In this document: positions 1 through 6,835 of the stretch, in pieces
How the letters are laid out: the number at the start of each line of letters is the position of its first letter
Numbering within the stretch: the first letter of the stretch is position 1
Assembly: GCA_900543715.1 (NCBI GenBank)
Contig: UQSX01000060.1
Location: forward strand, 1 to 17,508
Source of the DNA: an uncultured Blautia sp.
GTDB lineage: Bacteria; Bacillota; Clostridia; Lachnospirales; Lachnospiraceae
Length of the DNA stretch: 17,508 nt
Direction of reading: 5' to 3'
Program-made: the position numbers and the translations under genes
Notes under the pieces: model-generated
Told to the model about the DNA's origin: nothing
What the model saw: the letters and a program-made list of their open reading frames with translations, nothing else
Databases searched by the model: none

Positions 1-17
1 TTCATTTCATATCCTCC
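1..17 (-). other. Ribosome site and start codon of a gene running off the left edge
   Basis: On the minus strand a strong GGAGG site (about 12-17) is followed by two possible ATG codons. The one at 10-8 meets a TGA after a single codon, so the start at 5-3, seven to eight bases after the GGAGG, is preferred. Only the first codon lies in the window, so the product is unknown. A good promoter stands upstream (67-95), so this gene probably has its own transcript rather than being the last gene of the mod operon. Confidence 0.5.
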
Positions 18-66
18 TTCGGGACTTCTTAAATCTACTTTCCTATAACAGAATATATTTCCGCAT

Positions 67-95
67 TGTATAAATAATAGCTTTTTCCTTGTCAA
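67..95 (-). promoter_or_regulatory. Sigma-A-type promoter for the gene leaving the window at left
   Basis: The minus strand shows a perfect -35 TTGACA (95-90), a 17-base spacer and a -10 TATACA (72-67). Transcription would begin near position 60, giving a leader of about 55 bases before the start codon at 5. It lies just after the end of the broken modC, so the next gene is probably independent of the mod operon. The -10 matches only four of six consensus bases. Confidence 0.6.
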
Positions 96-127
96 TTGTC
101 CAGTGTTTTCTGCGGATTTTCCACATT

Positions 128-463
128 TTAGTCCTCTTTTGTCTTTAAAAACATAAGATTTCCGGGAGAAATCCTGACAAAAGGAGGAAGCTGCTCTTTC
201 ATCTCTCCATACCAGGTTTCTTTAGATATTTTCCACCAGAGAGGCTCTGTCCCTGCTTCTTCCTTTCCTGTAAAGAAGGTCACGTAAATCTCAAAGGGAG
301 ATTCTGTGATCTCTGCTCTGCACAGGGGAAATATATTTTCCCCTTCCTCCTGGGCCGGTGTAAAATAATGGGCCCGGATTCCCACATAGTCTGCCTCCTT
401 CACAGGACAGGCCTCCTGCAGAAAGATTCCCCAGTCTTGGGCCAGGAAATGTCTTTCATCCAC
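128..463 (-). pseudogene. modC: Detached C-terminal domain of ModC (after an in-frame stop)
   Basis: This stretch of about 111 codons is in the same frame as the preceding ModC ATPase segment and is separated from it by one TAA codon (466-464). The text around the stop reads as a continuous protein: NFSPVK, stop, VDERHFLAQDWG. The segment holds a YVGIRAHYF motif typical of the C-terminal part of clostridial ModC-like ATPases, where TOBE/mop-like domains lie. The only start available is the GTG right after the stop, and no ribosome site precedes it, so separate translation is unlikely. I infer a nonsense mutation, possibly AAA or AAG to TAA, that left a relic. The ATPase core upstream is complete without this domain, so its loss alone might not abolish transport. 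A separate small protein is possible but less likely. Confidence 0.7.
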
Positions 464-1179
464 TTATTTCACAGGTGAAAAATTTTTACACCCGGTAATC
501 TGTGCAGCTTCCAGATATACCGGTTCGTCAAAGATTTCTTTTGTATTTCCCTGGCATACCTTTTTTCCGCAGTCCATGATCATCAGCTTCTGACAGAGAC
601 GGTAAGCCTCATCCCGGCTGTGTGTCACCAAAATAGTGTCCCGCCCAAGCTTTTTCAGGATCCCGCTCAGCTCTGCCTGGAGTTTCTCCCGCAGATGAGC
701 GTCCAGCGCCGAGAAAGGTTCATCTAAAAGGAGAAGCTCCGGCCTGGCGGCCATCATTCTGGCAAAAGCAGTCCGCTGCTTCTGTCCACCGGAAAGCTGA
801 TGGGGATATAATTTTTCCAGTCCGTCAAGCCGGAAAAAACGGATCCATTTTCTTCCCTCCTGCCAGTCTTTTTTTTCAAGGTACAGCACACATTCTCCTC
901 TACCGTTTTATTTGGGAACAGGGCGTAATCCTGGAAAAGATATCCTACTTTTCTTTTTTGCGGTTTCAGATTGATCTTCTTTTCGGAATCATACAGTATC
1001 CGGTCATTTAAAACAATCCGTCCTCTGTCCGGAGTCAGAATCCCTGCGATACATTTCAGCGTCATGCTTTTTCCGCAGCCGGAGGCTCCAAGGATTCCCA
1101 GGATCCCCTCTTCTGTACGGAACTTTACCTTGAGGGTAAATCCCTTGAATTTTTTCTCAATGTCTACATATAAACTCAT
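464..1179 (-). pseudogene. modC: ModC, molybdate ABC transporter ATPase, split by a -1 frameshift in an A8 tract
   Basis: ModC powers molybdate uptake as the cytoplasmic ATPase bound to ModB. The first frame (1179 to about 870) starts with an ATG overlapping the modB stop (ATGA) and carries Walker A GASGCGKS and the Q-loop LFQDYALFP. The second frame (889-464) carries the signature LSGGQKQR, Walker B LLLLDEP, the D-loop SALD and the H-loop VTHSRDEA. Neither frame alone makes an ATPase. They meet at an A8 run (876-869), and one extra A would join them into a normal ModC. The run ends in AAAAAAG, so a -1 ribosomal slip there gives the same protein. A GTG at 889 with GAGGAG just upstream could also start the second half separately. 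Decay, recoding, slippage or a sequencing error are all possible. A TAA at 464 then cuts off the C-terminal domain. Confidence 0.8.
868..876 (-). other. A8-G slippery tract in modC (A AAA AAG heptamer)
   Basis: On the coding (minus) strand the zero frame reads TTG AAA AAA AAG ACT. The last seven bases of this run form A AAA AAG in the right phase for a -1 shift, after which GAC TGG CAG continues the ModC ATPase. A AAA AAG is the slippery site known from Escherichia coli dnaX. A purine-rich GAGGAG lies about 18 bases upstream, farther than the dnaX stimulator. I did not find a convincing hairpin just downstream. Function is inferred, not shown. Confidence 0.45.
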
Positions 1180-1850
1180 GTTTTACGCCCTTTTTTCTCT
1201 TTTCCCGTAAAATAATTCATCAACACCACCACCAGGAAGGAAACGCACACAATGATCCCTACATAGAACATTGCCGTATCCATATCGCCTGCTGATACTG
1301 CGGAATATACTGCCAGAGGCAGCGTTCTGGTTTTTCCTGCAATATTTCCTGCGATCATGGCAGTGGCCCCAAATTCTCCCAGTCCCCTGGCAAAAGCCAG
1401 AATCCCTCCGCTGGCAATGCCGGGAAGGGCCTGGGGAAACTCTACCTCCCAGAAAATCTTCCACTCTGAAAATCCCAGAGTCCTGGCTGCAAAGATCAGA
1501 TTTTCATCTACCTGCTCCAGGGCTCCTCTGGCAGAGCGGTACATCAGCGGAAAAGAGATCACCCCTGCGGCCAGCACCGTAGCCCCCCAGGAAAAAGCGA
1601 TCCGAACACTGAAATATTCTATAAAAAAGCTTCCCACCGGCCGGTGGACGCCAAAAATATACAAAAGGAAAAAACCGGCCACCGTAGGGGGCAGCACCAG
1701 AGGAAGGGTCAGGATCCCGTCCAGGATCATCTTCAGCTTTTCCTTCCTCAATGATGCCACGGCTTTAGCCACAGCCAGCCCCACGAAGAACACCACCAGG
1801 ATCGTGACCCCTGCGGTCTTCAGGGAAATCCATATCGGCGAATAATCCAT
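1176..1850 (-). CDS. modB: ModB, molybdate ABC transporter permease
   Basis: ModB forms the membrane channel of the molybdate importer, receiving molybdate from ModA and driven by ModC. The 224-residue product is near the usual family length. It has several hydrophobic segments, for example after residue 10, near 50, 85-110 and 190-210. The cytoplasmic EAA-loop that contacts the ATPase is clear around residues 125-165 (RTLGFSEWKIFWEV, then LPGIASGGILAFARGLGEFGA). The ATG at 1850 follows a GGAG site that includes the TAG stop of modA, and its own TGA overlaps the modC ATG by four bases, so the three genes are translationally coupled. The frame is intact, unlike both of its partners. Tungstate or a related oxyanion cannot be excluded as substrate, but the Moco genes upstream favour molybdate. 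Confidence 0.93.
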   Translation of the reverse strand: MDYSPIWISLKTAGVTILVVFFVGLAVAKAVASLRKEKLKMILDGILTLPLVLPPTVAGFFLLYIFGVHRPVGSFFIEYFSVRIAFSWGATVLAAGVISFPLMYRSARGALEQVDENLIFAARTLGFSEWKIFWEVEFPQALPGIASGGILAFARGLGEFGATAMIAGNIAGKTRTLPLAVYSAVSAGDMDTAMFYVGIIVCVSFLVVVLMNYFTGKEKKGRKT

Positions 1851-1858
1851 ATATACTC

Positions 1859-2695
1859 CTACCTGTTCATTGTAAATCCATAGCTTTCAAATACCTGAGC
1901 AGCCTCATCGCTCTGGAGGAAATCCAGGAAAAGCTGAGCTTCTTCCTGATGCTGGGTATTTTCCACCATAGCCACAGGATACAGGACCGGTTCTGCCAGA
2001 CTTCCTTCGGGAGCCTCTGCCACCTGGGTCACATTTCCTTCCTGGGTCGCTGCGTCAGTGGCATAGACAATGCCTGCCTGAGCGCTTCCCTCGGCCACCC
2101 AGTTAAGAACTTCTGTCACATTGGTCCCAAAGCTGGCTTTTGCAGAAACCTCCTCCCACAGTCCAAGGTTGGTAAGAGCTTCCTGGGCATACTGGCCTGC
2201 AGGAACACTGGCCGGATCACCAAGAGCCGGCGTCTCTGCTTTTGCAATATCTTCAAAGCTGGTATAGTTCTCTTCTTCTCCCTTTGCAGCGATCAGAACG
2301 ATCTTATTCTCCAGCAGATCTGTCACTGTATCTTTCTTGATCAGTCCTTCCTCTGTAAGAGCGTCCATCTGAGCAGTGGCTGCAGAAAAGAAAATATCTG
2401 CTTCCAGCCCTTCCTCTATCTGAGTCTGGAGTTTTCCTGAACTGTCATAAGTGCCCTCCACTGTGATCTCCGGATGCGCTTCTTCAAACATGGGGATCAG
2501 CTCATCTTCCAGAGAATATTCCAGACTTGCAGCGGCAGCAATAAGAATGTTGGTGGTCTCCTCCTGGTCGGCGCTGCCGGCTTCCTTGGCCGTACTTTCC
2601 TCGCTAGTCTCTGCAGCAGTTCCTTCTTCAGTCTGTTCCTGTTGGCTTCCTCCGCAGCCCGTTGCAAATACCAGACCAAGACTCAGTGTTGCCAT
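1859..2695 (-). CDS. modA: ModA, molybdate-binding lipoprotein (readable part; signal peptide start out of frame)
   Basis: ModA is the cell-surface protein that captures molybdate. The open frame gives 278 residues: a hydrophobic stretch ending in ATGC-GG (lipobox, Cys about residue 14), a low-complexity Glu/Thr/Ser linker, then the binding fold with AAASLEYSLEDEL, TYDSSGKLQTQIEEG, ADIFFSAATAQMD and the late AGIVYATDA motif. These match the ModA family. The ATG at 2695 lacks a ribosome site and would give a signal peptide without lysines. The real start seems to be the ATG at 2720 behind AGGAGG, where seven A residues instead of eight would give MKKRNLFVMATLSLG, a standard lipoprotein signal. 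So the gene is off by one base at its very start. Identity is firm. Whether it is expressed is uncertain. Confidence 0.85.
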   Translation of the reverse strand: MATLSLGLVFATGCGGSQQEQTEEGTAAETSEESTAKEAGSADQEETTNILIAAAASLEYSLEDELIPMFEEAHPEITVEGTYDSSGKLQTQIEEGLEADIFFSAATAQMDALTEEGLIKKDTVTDLLENKIVLIAAKGEEENYTSFEDIAKAETPALGDPASVPAGQYAQEALTNLGLWEEVSAKASFGTNVTEVLNWVAEGSAQAGIVYATDAATQEGNVTQVAEAPEGSLAEPVLYPVAMVENTQHQEEAQLFLDFLQSDEAAQVFESYGFTMNR

Positions 2696-2709
2696 TACAA
2701 ATAGATTTC

Positions 2710-2733
2710 TTTTTTTTCATATGTATTTCCTCC
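2710..2733 (-). other. modA ribosome site, start codon and out-of-frame A8 tract
   Basis: The minus strand reads AAGGAGG, eight bases, ATG (2720-2718), then eight A (2717-2710) and G. With eight A the frame from this ATG gives MKKKKSICNGNTE and misses ModA. With seven A it enters the ModA frame and completes a lysine-rich signal peptide. The strong ribosome site overlaps the end of the upstream xdhC gene (stop at 2736-2734), as expected for the true modA start. Confidence 0.7.
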
Positions 2734-3669
2734 TTAAAGTTTTTCAAACATAACTTTTACTCCGCCGCCGCAGATCATACCAAGTCCTGCGGCAGCGTCA
2801 TTGGTCAGATGGTATTCCTGAACTGCAAAGTCTGCTTCCATCTGTTTTCCATAAGCGATGGCAGCAGCCTCTACAGCTCCTCCCCCTATAGTTCCCCTGA
2901 TCTTTCCCGAAGGAGCAATGACCATTCTGGTACCGGCTCCCCGGGGAGAAGAGCCTTTCTTTTCAATGACTGTGGCCATGACCTGGAATTCCCGGTCATT
3001 GACAGCCTGGGCCAGTTCCTTTTCCAGGACCACCCTGGGGACCTGATTTTTCACCTGTATGATCTCCGCCCCGATACTGACTGCGATCTCTCCAGGCGTC
3101 TGGGCCTTAATGGGCAGACCTATGGGTGCATGGATCTGGCAGAGCTTTTCCCGGGGAAATCCATCTTTTTCCAGTTTTCCAAGGGTCTTGGCCACTTTTC
3201 CTCTGCTGCCGATCATTCCCACATACTCGTACTCTTTTTCTAAAATCTTCCTAAGGCAGAGTTCATCTTCCTTATGTCCTCTGGTGATGATAATATAGTA
3301 TTCAAATCCGTCTTTCGGGGTTTCCTCCAGCCACTGGTCAAATTCTCTGCAGCAGACCTGACAGCCGGGAAATCTGTCTTTATTGGCAAATTCCACGCGG
3401 CTGTCCACCACAGTTACCTGAAAATCCAGCAGCGCCAGAACTTTTGCCAACTCCTTAGATACATGTCCGCCGCCCAATATGACCGCCTTAGGTCTTCCAT
3501 ACACCCTTTCCCGGTACACTTCTGTTCCAAGATCTTCTTCTGTAAAAGCCTTGTCTTTGGCAAAATACTTTTTCCCCTGATCAGGTCCGCTAAGAAAAGT
3601 GATCACTTCTGCTTTTCTCTTCTCACTGATCTGCCGGACCAGCTCCTGATAAAATCCTCTTGCTCCCAT
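2734..3669 (-). CDS. xdhC: XdhC/CoxI-family Moco maturation protein with reversed domain order
   Basis: XdhC-family proteins bind molybdenum cofactor, help its sulfuration and deliver it to xanthine-dehydrogenase-type hydroxylases in the cytoplasm. The 311-residue product has the Rossmann (XdhC_C) half first: LGGGHVSKEL at 65-74, VVDSRVEFAN at 87-96, TRGHKEDE at 129-136, GMIGSRGK at 151-158 and TPGEIAVSIGAEI at 191-203. The CoxI-type half follows: GSSPRGAGTRMV at 239-250, GTIGGGAVE at 259-267 and GMICGGGV at 297-304, with a Cys at 300. In E. coli-type XdhC the CoxI half comes first. From memory, some clostridial homologues share this order. The ATG at 3669 lies two bases after the stop of the MoeA-like gene with GGAAAGG upstream. 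A longer start at 3729 would overlap that gene by about 58 bases and is less likely. Confidence 0.85.
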   Translation of the reverse strand: MGARGFYQELVRQISEKRKAEVITFLSGPDQGKKYFAKDKAFTEEDLGTEVYRERVYGRPKAVILGGGHVSKELAKVLALLDFQVTVVDSRVEFANKDRFPGCQVCCREFDQWLEETPKDGFEYYIIITRGHKEDELCLRKILEKEYEYVGMIGSRGKVAKTLGKLEKDGFPREKLCQIHAPIGLPIKAQTPGEIAVSIGAEIIQVKNQVPRVVLEKELAQAVNDREFQVMATVIEKKGSSPRGAGTRMVIAPSGKIRGTIGGGAVEAAAIAYGKQMEADFAVQEYHLTNDAAAGLGMICGGGVKVMFEKL

Positions 3670-3671
3670 GA

Positions 3672-4706
3672 TCACCAGCCCTTTCCAAAACCACAGGCTG
3701 GGTATATGCAGACCGGGCAGTTCAGGCACAGACCGCCTTCCCCCAGAAGAGCCAGCTCCTCTGAGGTAATGGGATCGTCTGCCATGATCCGGGGCAGCAC
3801 CAGGTCGAAGATCGTTCTTTTCGCATACATGACGCAGCCCGGAAGTCCCAGGATAGGAACTGTCCGGTCAGCCTCCCGATAATAAGCTACCAGAAGCATG
3901 GCTCCCGGCAGTACCGGTGCGCCGTAAGAAATCACTTCTGCTCCCAGACTTTGGATAGCTCCCGGGGTACAGTCGTCGGGATCTACGCTCATTCCTCCGG
4001 TGCACAGGATCAGATCTGCCCCTTCTTCTAAAAATTTCCGTATGGCTTCTGTGATATGTTCTTTCTTATCATCCACGATCTTCTGTCCCAGGATCCTGGA
4101 AGGATATTCTCCCATTTTTTCTGCAAGAACAGGCCCGAATGCATCTTTTATCAATCCCTTATAAACCTCACTGCCTGTGGTGACGATCCCCACCTTCTTT
4201 TCTTTATAGGGCAGAATAGAAAAAATCGGTTCTTCACCGGCTGCCCTTCTGGCTCTCTTCATCTTTTCTTCCTCGATCACCAAAGGGATCACCCGCATAC
4301 CGGCCAGCTTGTCGCCTTTTTTTACCGGCGTGTTCCCATGGCGGCAGGCGATCATCATTTCTCCCAGGGAGTTGACCGCCAGGAGTCTTTCTTTTTTTAT
4401 TTTAAACAAACCGTCTGCTGAGGCAGTCAGTTCAATCTTTCCTTCTTTGATCTCAGATTCTTCCATATATTGATTTTTGCAGATGTCACGAAGAATCTCG
4501 GCTCCCTCATTTTCGTGGAGCATTCCCTCTTCCTTTTCCCATACATAGAGGTGTTCCTTCCCCACAGAAAGAAGCACCGGAATGTCTTCCTCCCGGACAA
4601 TATGTCCTTTTCTGAAGACAGGGCCCTTTTTTTCATCCTTAATGATCTGGGTAATATCATGGCACAGCACATGGCCCACAGCTTTCCTTGTTTCTATTTT
4701 TTTCAT
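3672..4706 (-). CDS. MoeA-like molybdopterin-binding protein with cysteine-rich tail
   Basis: The central part carries a MoaB/Mog-type molybdopterin-binding fold: GIVTTGSEVY at 173-182, LCTGGMSVDPDD at 234-245 and ILGLPGC at 285-291. Such proteins handle molybdopterin during molybdenum insertion. The product of 344 residues lacks the full four-domain layout of E. coli MoeA (about 411 residues) and ends in CLNCPVCIYPACGFGK, with cysteines at about 327, 330, 333 and 338. I recall similar tails in clostridial proteins found with selenium-dependent molybdenum hydroxylase genes. A metal or Fe-S site is an inference. The start at 4706 is set by AAAGGAG nine bases upstream; an in-frame ATG at 4772 has no such site. 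It is the first gene of the xdhC-modABC unit, and its TGA lies two bases before the xdhC ATG. Confidence 0.85.
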   Translation of the reverse strand: MKKIETRKAVGHVLCHDITQIIKDEKKGPVFRKGHIVREEDIPVLLSVGKEHLYVWEKEEGMLHENEGAEILRDICKNQYMEESEIKEGKIELTASADGLFKIKKERLLAVNSLGEMMIACRHGNTPVKKGDKLAGMRVIPLVIEEEKMKRARRAAGEEPIFSILPYKEKKVGIVTTGSEVYKGLIKDAFGPVLAEKMGEYPSRILGQKIVDDKKEHITEAIRKFLEEGADLILCTGGMSVDPDDCTPGAIQSLGAEVISYGAPVLPGAMLLVAYYREADRTVPILGLPGCVMYAKRTIFDLVLPRIMADDPITSEELALLGEGGLCLNCPVCIYPACGFGKGW

Positions 4707-4735
4707 TCTTCTGTTTCTCCTTTTATAAACAACAA

Positions 4736-4781
4736 GGCAGAAAACTGCCGATTTTTTTATTAAATTCAGCAATTTTCTGCC
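4736..4781 (-). other. 5' leader hairpin in front of the molybdenum operon
   Basis: The minus-strand leader folds as GGCAGAAAA paired with TTTTCTGCC, then one mismatch, then TGCTG paired with CGGCA, closing a 16-base A/T-rich loop. It ends about 30 bases before the moeA-like start codon and leaves the AAAGGAG free. There is no T-run after it, so it is not a normal terminator. It is too short for the known Moco riboswitch class. It may stabilise the mRNA or bind a regulator. Its role is unknown. Confidence 0.45.
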
Positions 4782-4788
4782 TGACGTA

Positions 4789-4817
4789 ATTATACTCTAT
4801 TTTTTTGTTTTAAAAAG
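4789..4817 (-). promoter_or_regulatory. Possible promoter of the molybdenum operon
   Basis: A perfect -10 TATAAT (4794-4789) lies on the minus strand 83 bases before the start codon of the MoeA-like gene. The -35 at 17 bases (CTTTTT) is poor and overlaps the hairpin that follows pyrI, so an activator or a different spacing may apply. Transcription would begin just before the leader hairpin. Confidence 0.4.
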
Positions 4818-4835
4818 TTGTTTTGACAACTTTTT
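4812..4835 (-). terminator. A/T-rich hairpin after pyrI
   Basis: AAAAAGTTGT and ACAACTTTTT form a perfect ten-base stem with a four-base loop, 12 bases after the pyrI stop. The T residues are inside the 3' arm and the stem has few G-C pairs, so termination may be partial. It separates pyrBI from the molybdenum operon. Confidence 0.5.
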
Positions 4836-4847
4836 CCTTTTTTCTTT

Positions 4848-5285
4848 TTATTTATTTCTGCTTCCTCTATATTTTTCCTCACAGTATTTGCAGCGGTAAA
4901 TTTCCTTCTTAGGATCTGACAGGATAAAAATCTGTTCCAGCTCCTGTTCTACGGAAGTAATGCACCGTGGATTTTTACATTTGATCACATTATGGACTTC
5001 CTTGGGAAGGCTCAGTTTTTTCTTCTCTACGATTTCTCCGTCCTTAATGATATTTACTGTAATATTATGGTCAATAAAGCCCAGGATGTCCAAATCCAGG
5101 GTATCAATAGGGCATTCCACCTTAATGATGTCTTTTCTTCCCATTTTATTGCTCCTGGCATTTTTAATAATGGCCACGCAGCAGTCCAGCTTGTCCAGCT
5201 CCAGATCATGATAAATGGTCATACTCTTGCCGGCTTTGATATGGTCCAGCACCACGCCTTCGCTTAACTGTCCTACATTTAACAT
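4848..5285 (-). CDS. pyrI: PyrI, aspartate carbamoyltransferase regulatory subunit
   Basis: PyrI is the allosteric, nucleotide-binding subunit that assembles with PyrB in the pyrimidine pathway. The 145-residue length is normal. The N-terminal allosteric part begins [19 protein letters not shown]. The C-terminal zinc domain has the four ligands Cys 103, 108, 132 and 135 (CKNPRC and CKYC), all present. The start ATG at 5285 overlaps the end of pyrB by seven bases, so the subunits are made in a coupled way. Confidence 0.97.
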   Translation of the reverse strand: MLNVGQLSEGVVLDHIKAGKSMTIYHDLELDKLDCCVAIIKNARSNKMGRKDIIKVECPIDTLDLDILGFIDHNITVNIIKDGEIVEKKKLSLPKEVHNVIKCKNPRCITSVEQELEQIFILSDPKKEIYRCKYCEEKYRGSRNK

Positions 5286-6205
5286 AATTCCACCCCCATT
5301 CCCAGCAGACTCAGGATCAGTGCCATACGCACATATACACCGTATCTTGCCTGTTTAAAATAAGCGGCTCTTGGATCTGCATCTACTTCCACAGAGATCT
5401 CATTTACCCTTGGAAGGGGATGGAGTACCAGCATATCCGGTCCCGCCAGCTCCATTTTTGCTTTATCCAGAATATAGAAATCCTTCATCCTTACATAGTC
5501 TTCTTCATTAAAGAATCTCTCTTTCTGCACTCTGGTCATGTATAAAAGATCCAGTTCGGGGAGGGCGTCTTCCAGCCGCTCCACTTCCTGGAACTCATGG
5601 CCGCTGGCCTTTAATACATCTTCCCGTATATAGTCCGGTATACGAAGCTCTTCCGGGGAAATCAGCACAAACTTTACGCCCTCATATCTCACCAATGCCT
5701 CGATAAGAGAATGTACGGTCCTGCCGAATTTCAGGTCTCCGCACAGACCAATAGTGATATTATCCAAGCGTCCTTTCATGGAACGGATGGTGAGCAGGTC
5801 TGTCAGAGTCTGAGTAGGATGCTGATGTCCTCCGTCACCTGCATTGATCACCGGAATCTGGGATGCCATAGATCCGACCAAAGGCGCACCCTCCTTTGGA
5901 TGGCGCATGGCACAGATGTCCGCATAACATGAAATCATCCGGAGAGTATCCGCTACACTCTCACCTTTTGCCGCTGAGCTGGAATTAGCACTGGAAAACC
6001 CCAGGACCTTTCCGCCTAAGCGAAGCATTGCAGACTCAAAGCTGAGACGTGTACGTGTACTTGGCTCATAAAACAAAGTTGCAAGGATCTTTCCATCACA
6101 TTTATGAGCGTATTTCTCCGGATTTCTTTCAATATCATTGGCAAGGTCCAAAACCTTATCCAATTCCTCTACGGATAAATCCAACGGACTCATTAAGTGT
6201 CTCAT
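5279..6205 (-). CDS. pyrB: PyrB, aspartate carbamoyltransferase catalytic subunit
   Basis: PyrB joins carbamoyl phosphate and aspartate to form N-carbamoyl-aspartate, the first committed step of pyrimidine synthesis. The 308-residue protein is full length. The carbamoyl-phosphate loop [13 protein letters not shown] lies at about 45-57, the SSAAKGES loop that reaches into the neighbouring active site at 76-83, AMRHPKEG near 100, HQHPTQTL near 128 and HPLPRV near 262. All key residues appear intact. The ATG at 6205 has AGGAGG upstream. It is the first gene of pyrBI and has its own promoter at 6240-6268. No PyrR-type attenuator fits in the short leader of about 30 bases, so control must lie elsewhere, perhaps at initiation: the early transcript contains a run of six A. 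Confidence 0.97.
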   Translation of the reverse strand: MRHLMSPLDLSVEELDKVLDLANDIERNPEKYAHKCDGKILATLFYEPSTRTRLSFESAMLRLGGKVLGFSSANSSSAAKGESVADTLRMISCYADICAMRHPKEGAPLVGSMASQIPVINAGDGGHQHPTQTLTDLLTIRSMKGRLDNITIGLCGDLKFGRTVHSLIEALVRYEGVKFVLISPEELRIPDYIREDVLKASGHEFQEVERLEDALPELDLLYMTRVQKERFFNEEDYVRMKDFYILDKAKMELAGPDMLVLHPLPRVNEISVEVDADPRAAYFKQARYGVYVRMALILSLLGMGVELC

Positions 6206-6239
6206 AGATTACCTCCTGTATATGTTTGACTTTTTTACT

Positions 6240-6268
6240 ATCATATACCAGTTCCGGGGGTATTTCAA
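6240..6268 (-). promoter_or_regulatory. pyrBI promoter
   Basis: The minus strand has TTGAAA (6268-6263), a 17-base spacer and TATGAT (6245-6240). Transcription would start near 6233, about 28 bases before the pyrB ATG. The -35 lies only seven bases past the stop of the upstream membrane-protein gene, and I see no terminator between them, so some read-through into pyrB is possible. Confidence 0.65.
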
Positions 6269-6274
6269 GAATTT

Positions 6275-6661
6275 TCACTTTTCATGAGACAATATTTTTT
6301 CAAACAGCAGTCCGGTGCAGAACCACAAGGGCGCATAGTCCAGTCGGATCACTCCTTTATAATTCAGAGGATAACGGCTGTAATCCCAGGGACACATGTT
6401 GTAATGTTTCAGAAGCAGTCCGGTGCCAAATTCTGCTGCAAAGATTCCGGTCATATACAGGCCGCCCCGAAATATAGCCGGAATTTTTTTTAAATATCTG
6501 GATATGGGGCCTATACAGGCGGCCATACCGTATATTGGGAACATCCACAGTGAGGACTGGCCCATCATCTTCCACTCTTTTCTCCCTATCGCATGCAGAC
6601 CCGTCCAGAAAATCTCCAGGCACCAGCCTGTGGCTCCGCAGCGCAGAAAATCTCCTTTCAT
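6275..6661 (-). CDS. Small PF06541-type membrane protein (putative ABC-transporter type IV family)
   Basis: The 128-residue product has four or so hydrophobic segments, and near its C-terminus the CPWDYSRYPLNYKGVIRLDY stretch followed by APLWFCTGLLFE. This CPWDYS...N.KG.I...Y...W arrangement marks the PF06541 family of clostridial inner-membrane proteins. That family is labelled a putative ABC-transporter type IV permease, but its function is not established. The start at 6661 is chosen because AAGGAGAGG lies about six bases upstream; an in-frame ATG at 6709 lacks such a site. It precedes pyrB on the same strand but has no obvious tie to pyrimidine synthesis. I did not find a convincing promoter for it in the gap 6662-6872. 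Confidence 0.7.
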   Translation of the reverse strand: MKGDFLRCGATGWCLEIFWTGLHAIGRKEWKMMGQSSLWMFPIYGMAACIGPISRYLKKIPAIFRGGLYMTGIFAAEFGTGLLLKHYNMCPWDYSRYPLNYKGVIRLDYAPLWFCTGLLFEKILSHEK

Positions 6662-6806
6662 ATCTTCCTCTCCTTTTCTCAGGATCTTAATTTTATTCAT
6701 GGATTCCAATATTATGCCCCTGTTCTTCCCTCTTCATACATTGTATAAAAGCCAAAATAAGATGAACTCTTATCAGGTATTCTATATTTTTTCTAGAATA
6801 AAGGAC

Positions 6807-6835
6807 TTGCAGGAGAAAATCCCTCGGTGTATCAT
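6807..6835 (+). promoter_or_regulatory. Possible pheA promoter in the 211-base divergent gap
   Basis: The gap 6662-6872 separates the membrane-protein gene from pheA. On the plus strand TTGCAG (6807-6812), 17 bases, then TATCAT (6830-6835) is the best fit, giving a leader of about 30 bases. The -35 matches only three of six bases. I see no T-box, terminator hairpin or clear leader peptide before pheA. The rest of the gap is A/T-rich with nothing I can name. Confidence 0.35.

Noticed and set aside
464..466. Recoding of the modC stop as selenocysteine
   Set aside because: The codon is TAA, not TGA, and no SECIS-like hairpin follows.
869..2717. Plain sequencing error as the full explanation for the modA/modC defects
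   Set aside because: Possible for each A8 tract, but the TAA in modC is not a homopolymer change and an A8 tract at 16137-16144 and several A7 tracts in intact genes read correctly; kept only as an alternative.
4707..4847. Moco riboswitch in front of the MoeA-like gene
   Set aside because: The leader after the -10 box is only about 75 bases and a single hairpin fills most of it; the known Moco RNA is larger and more branched.
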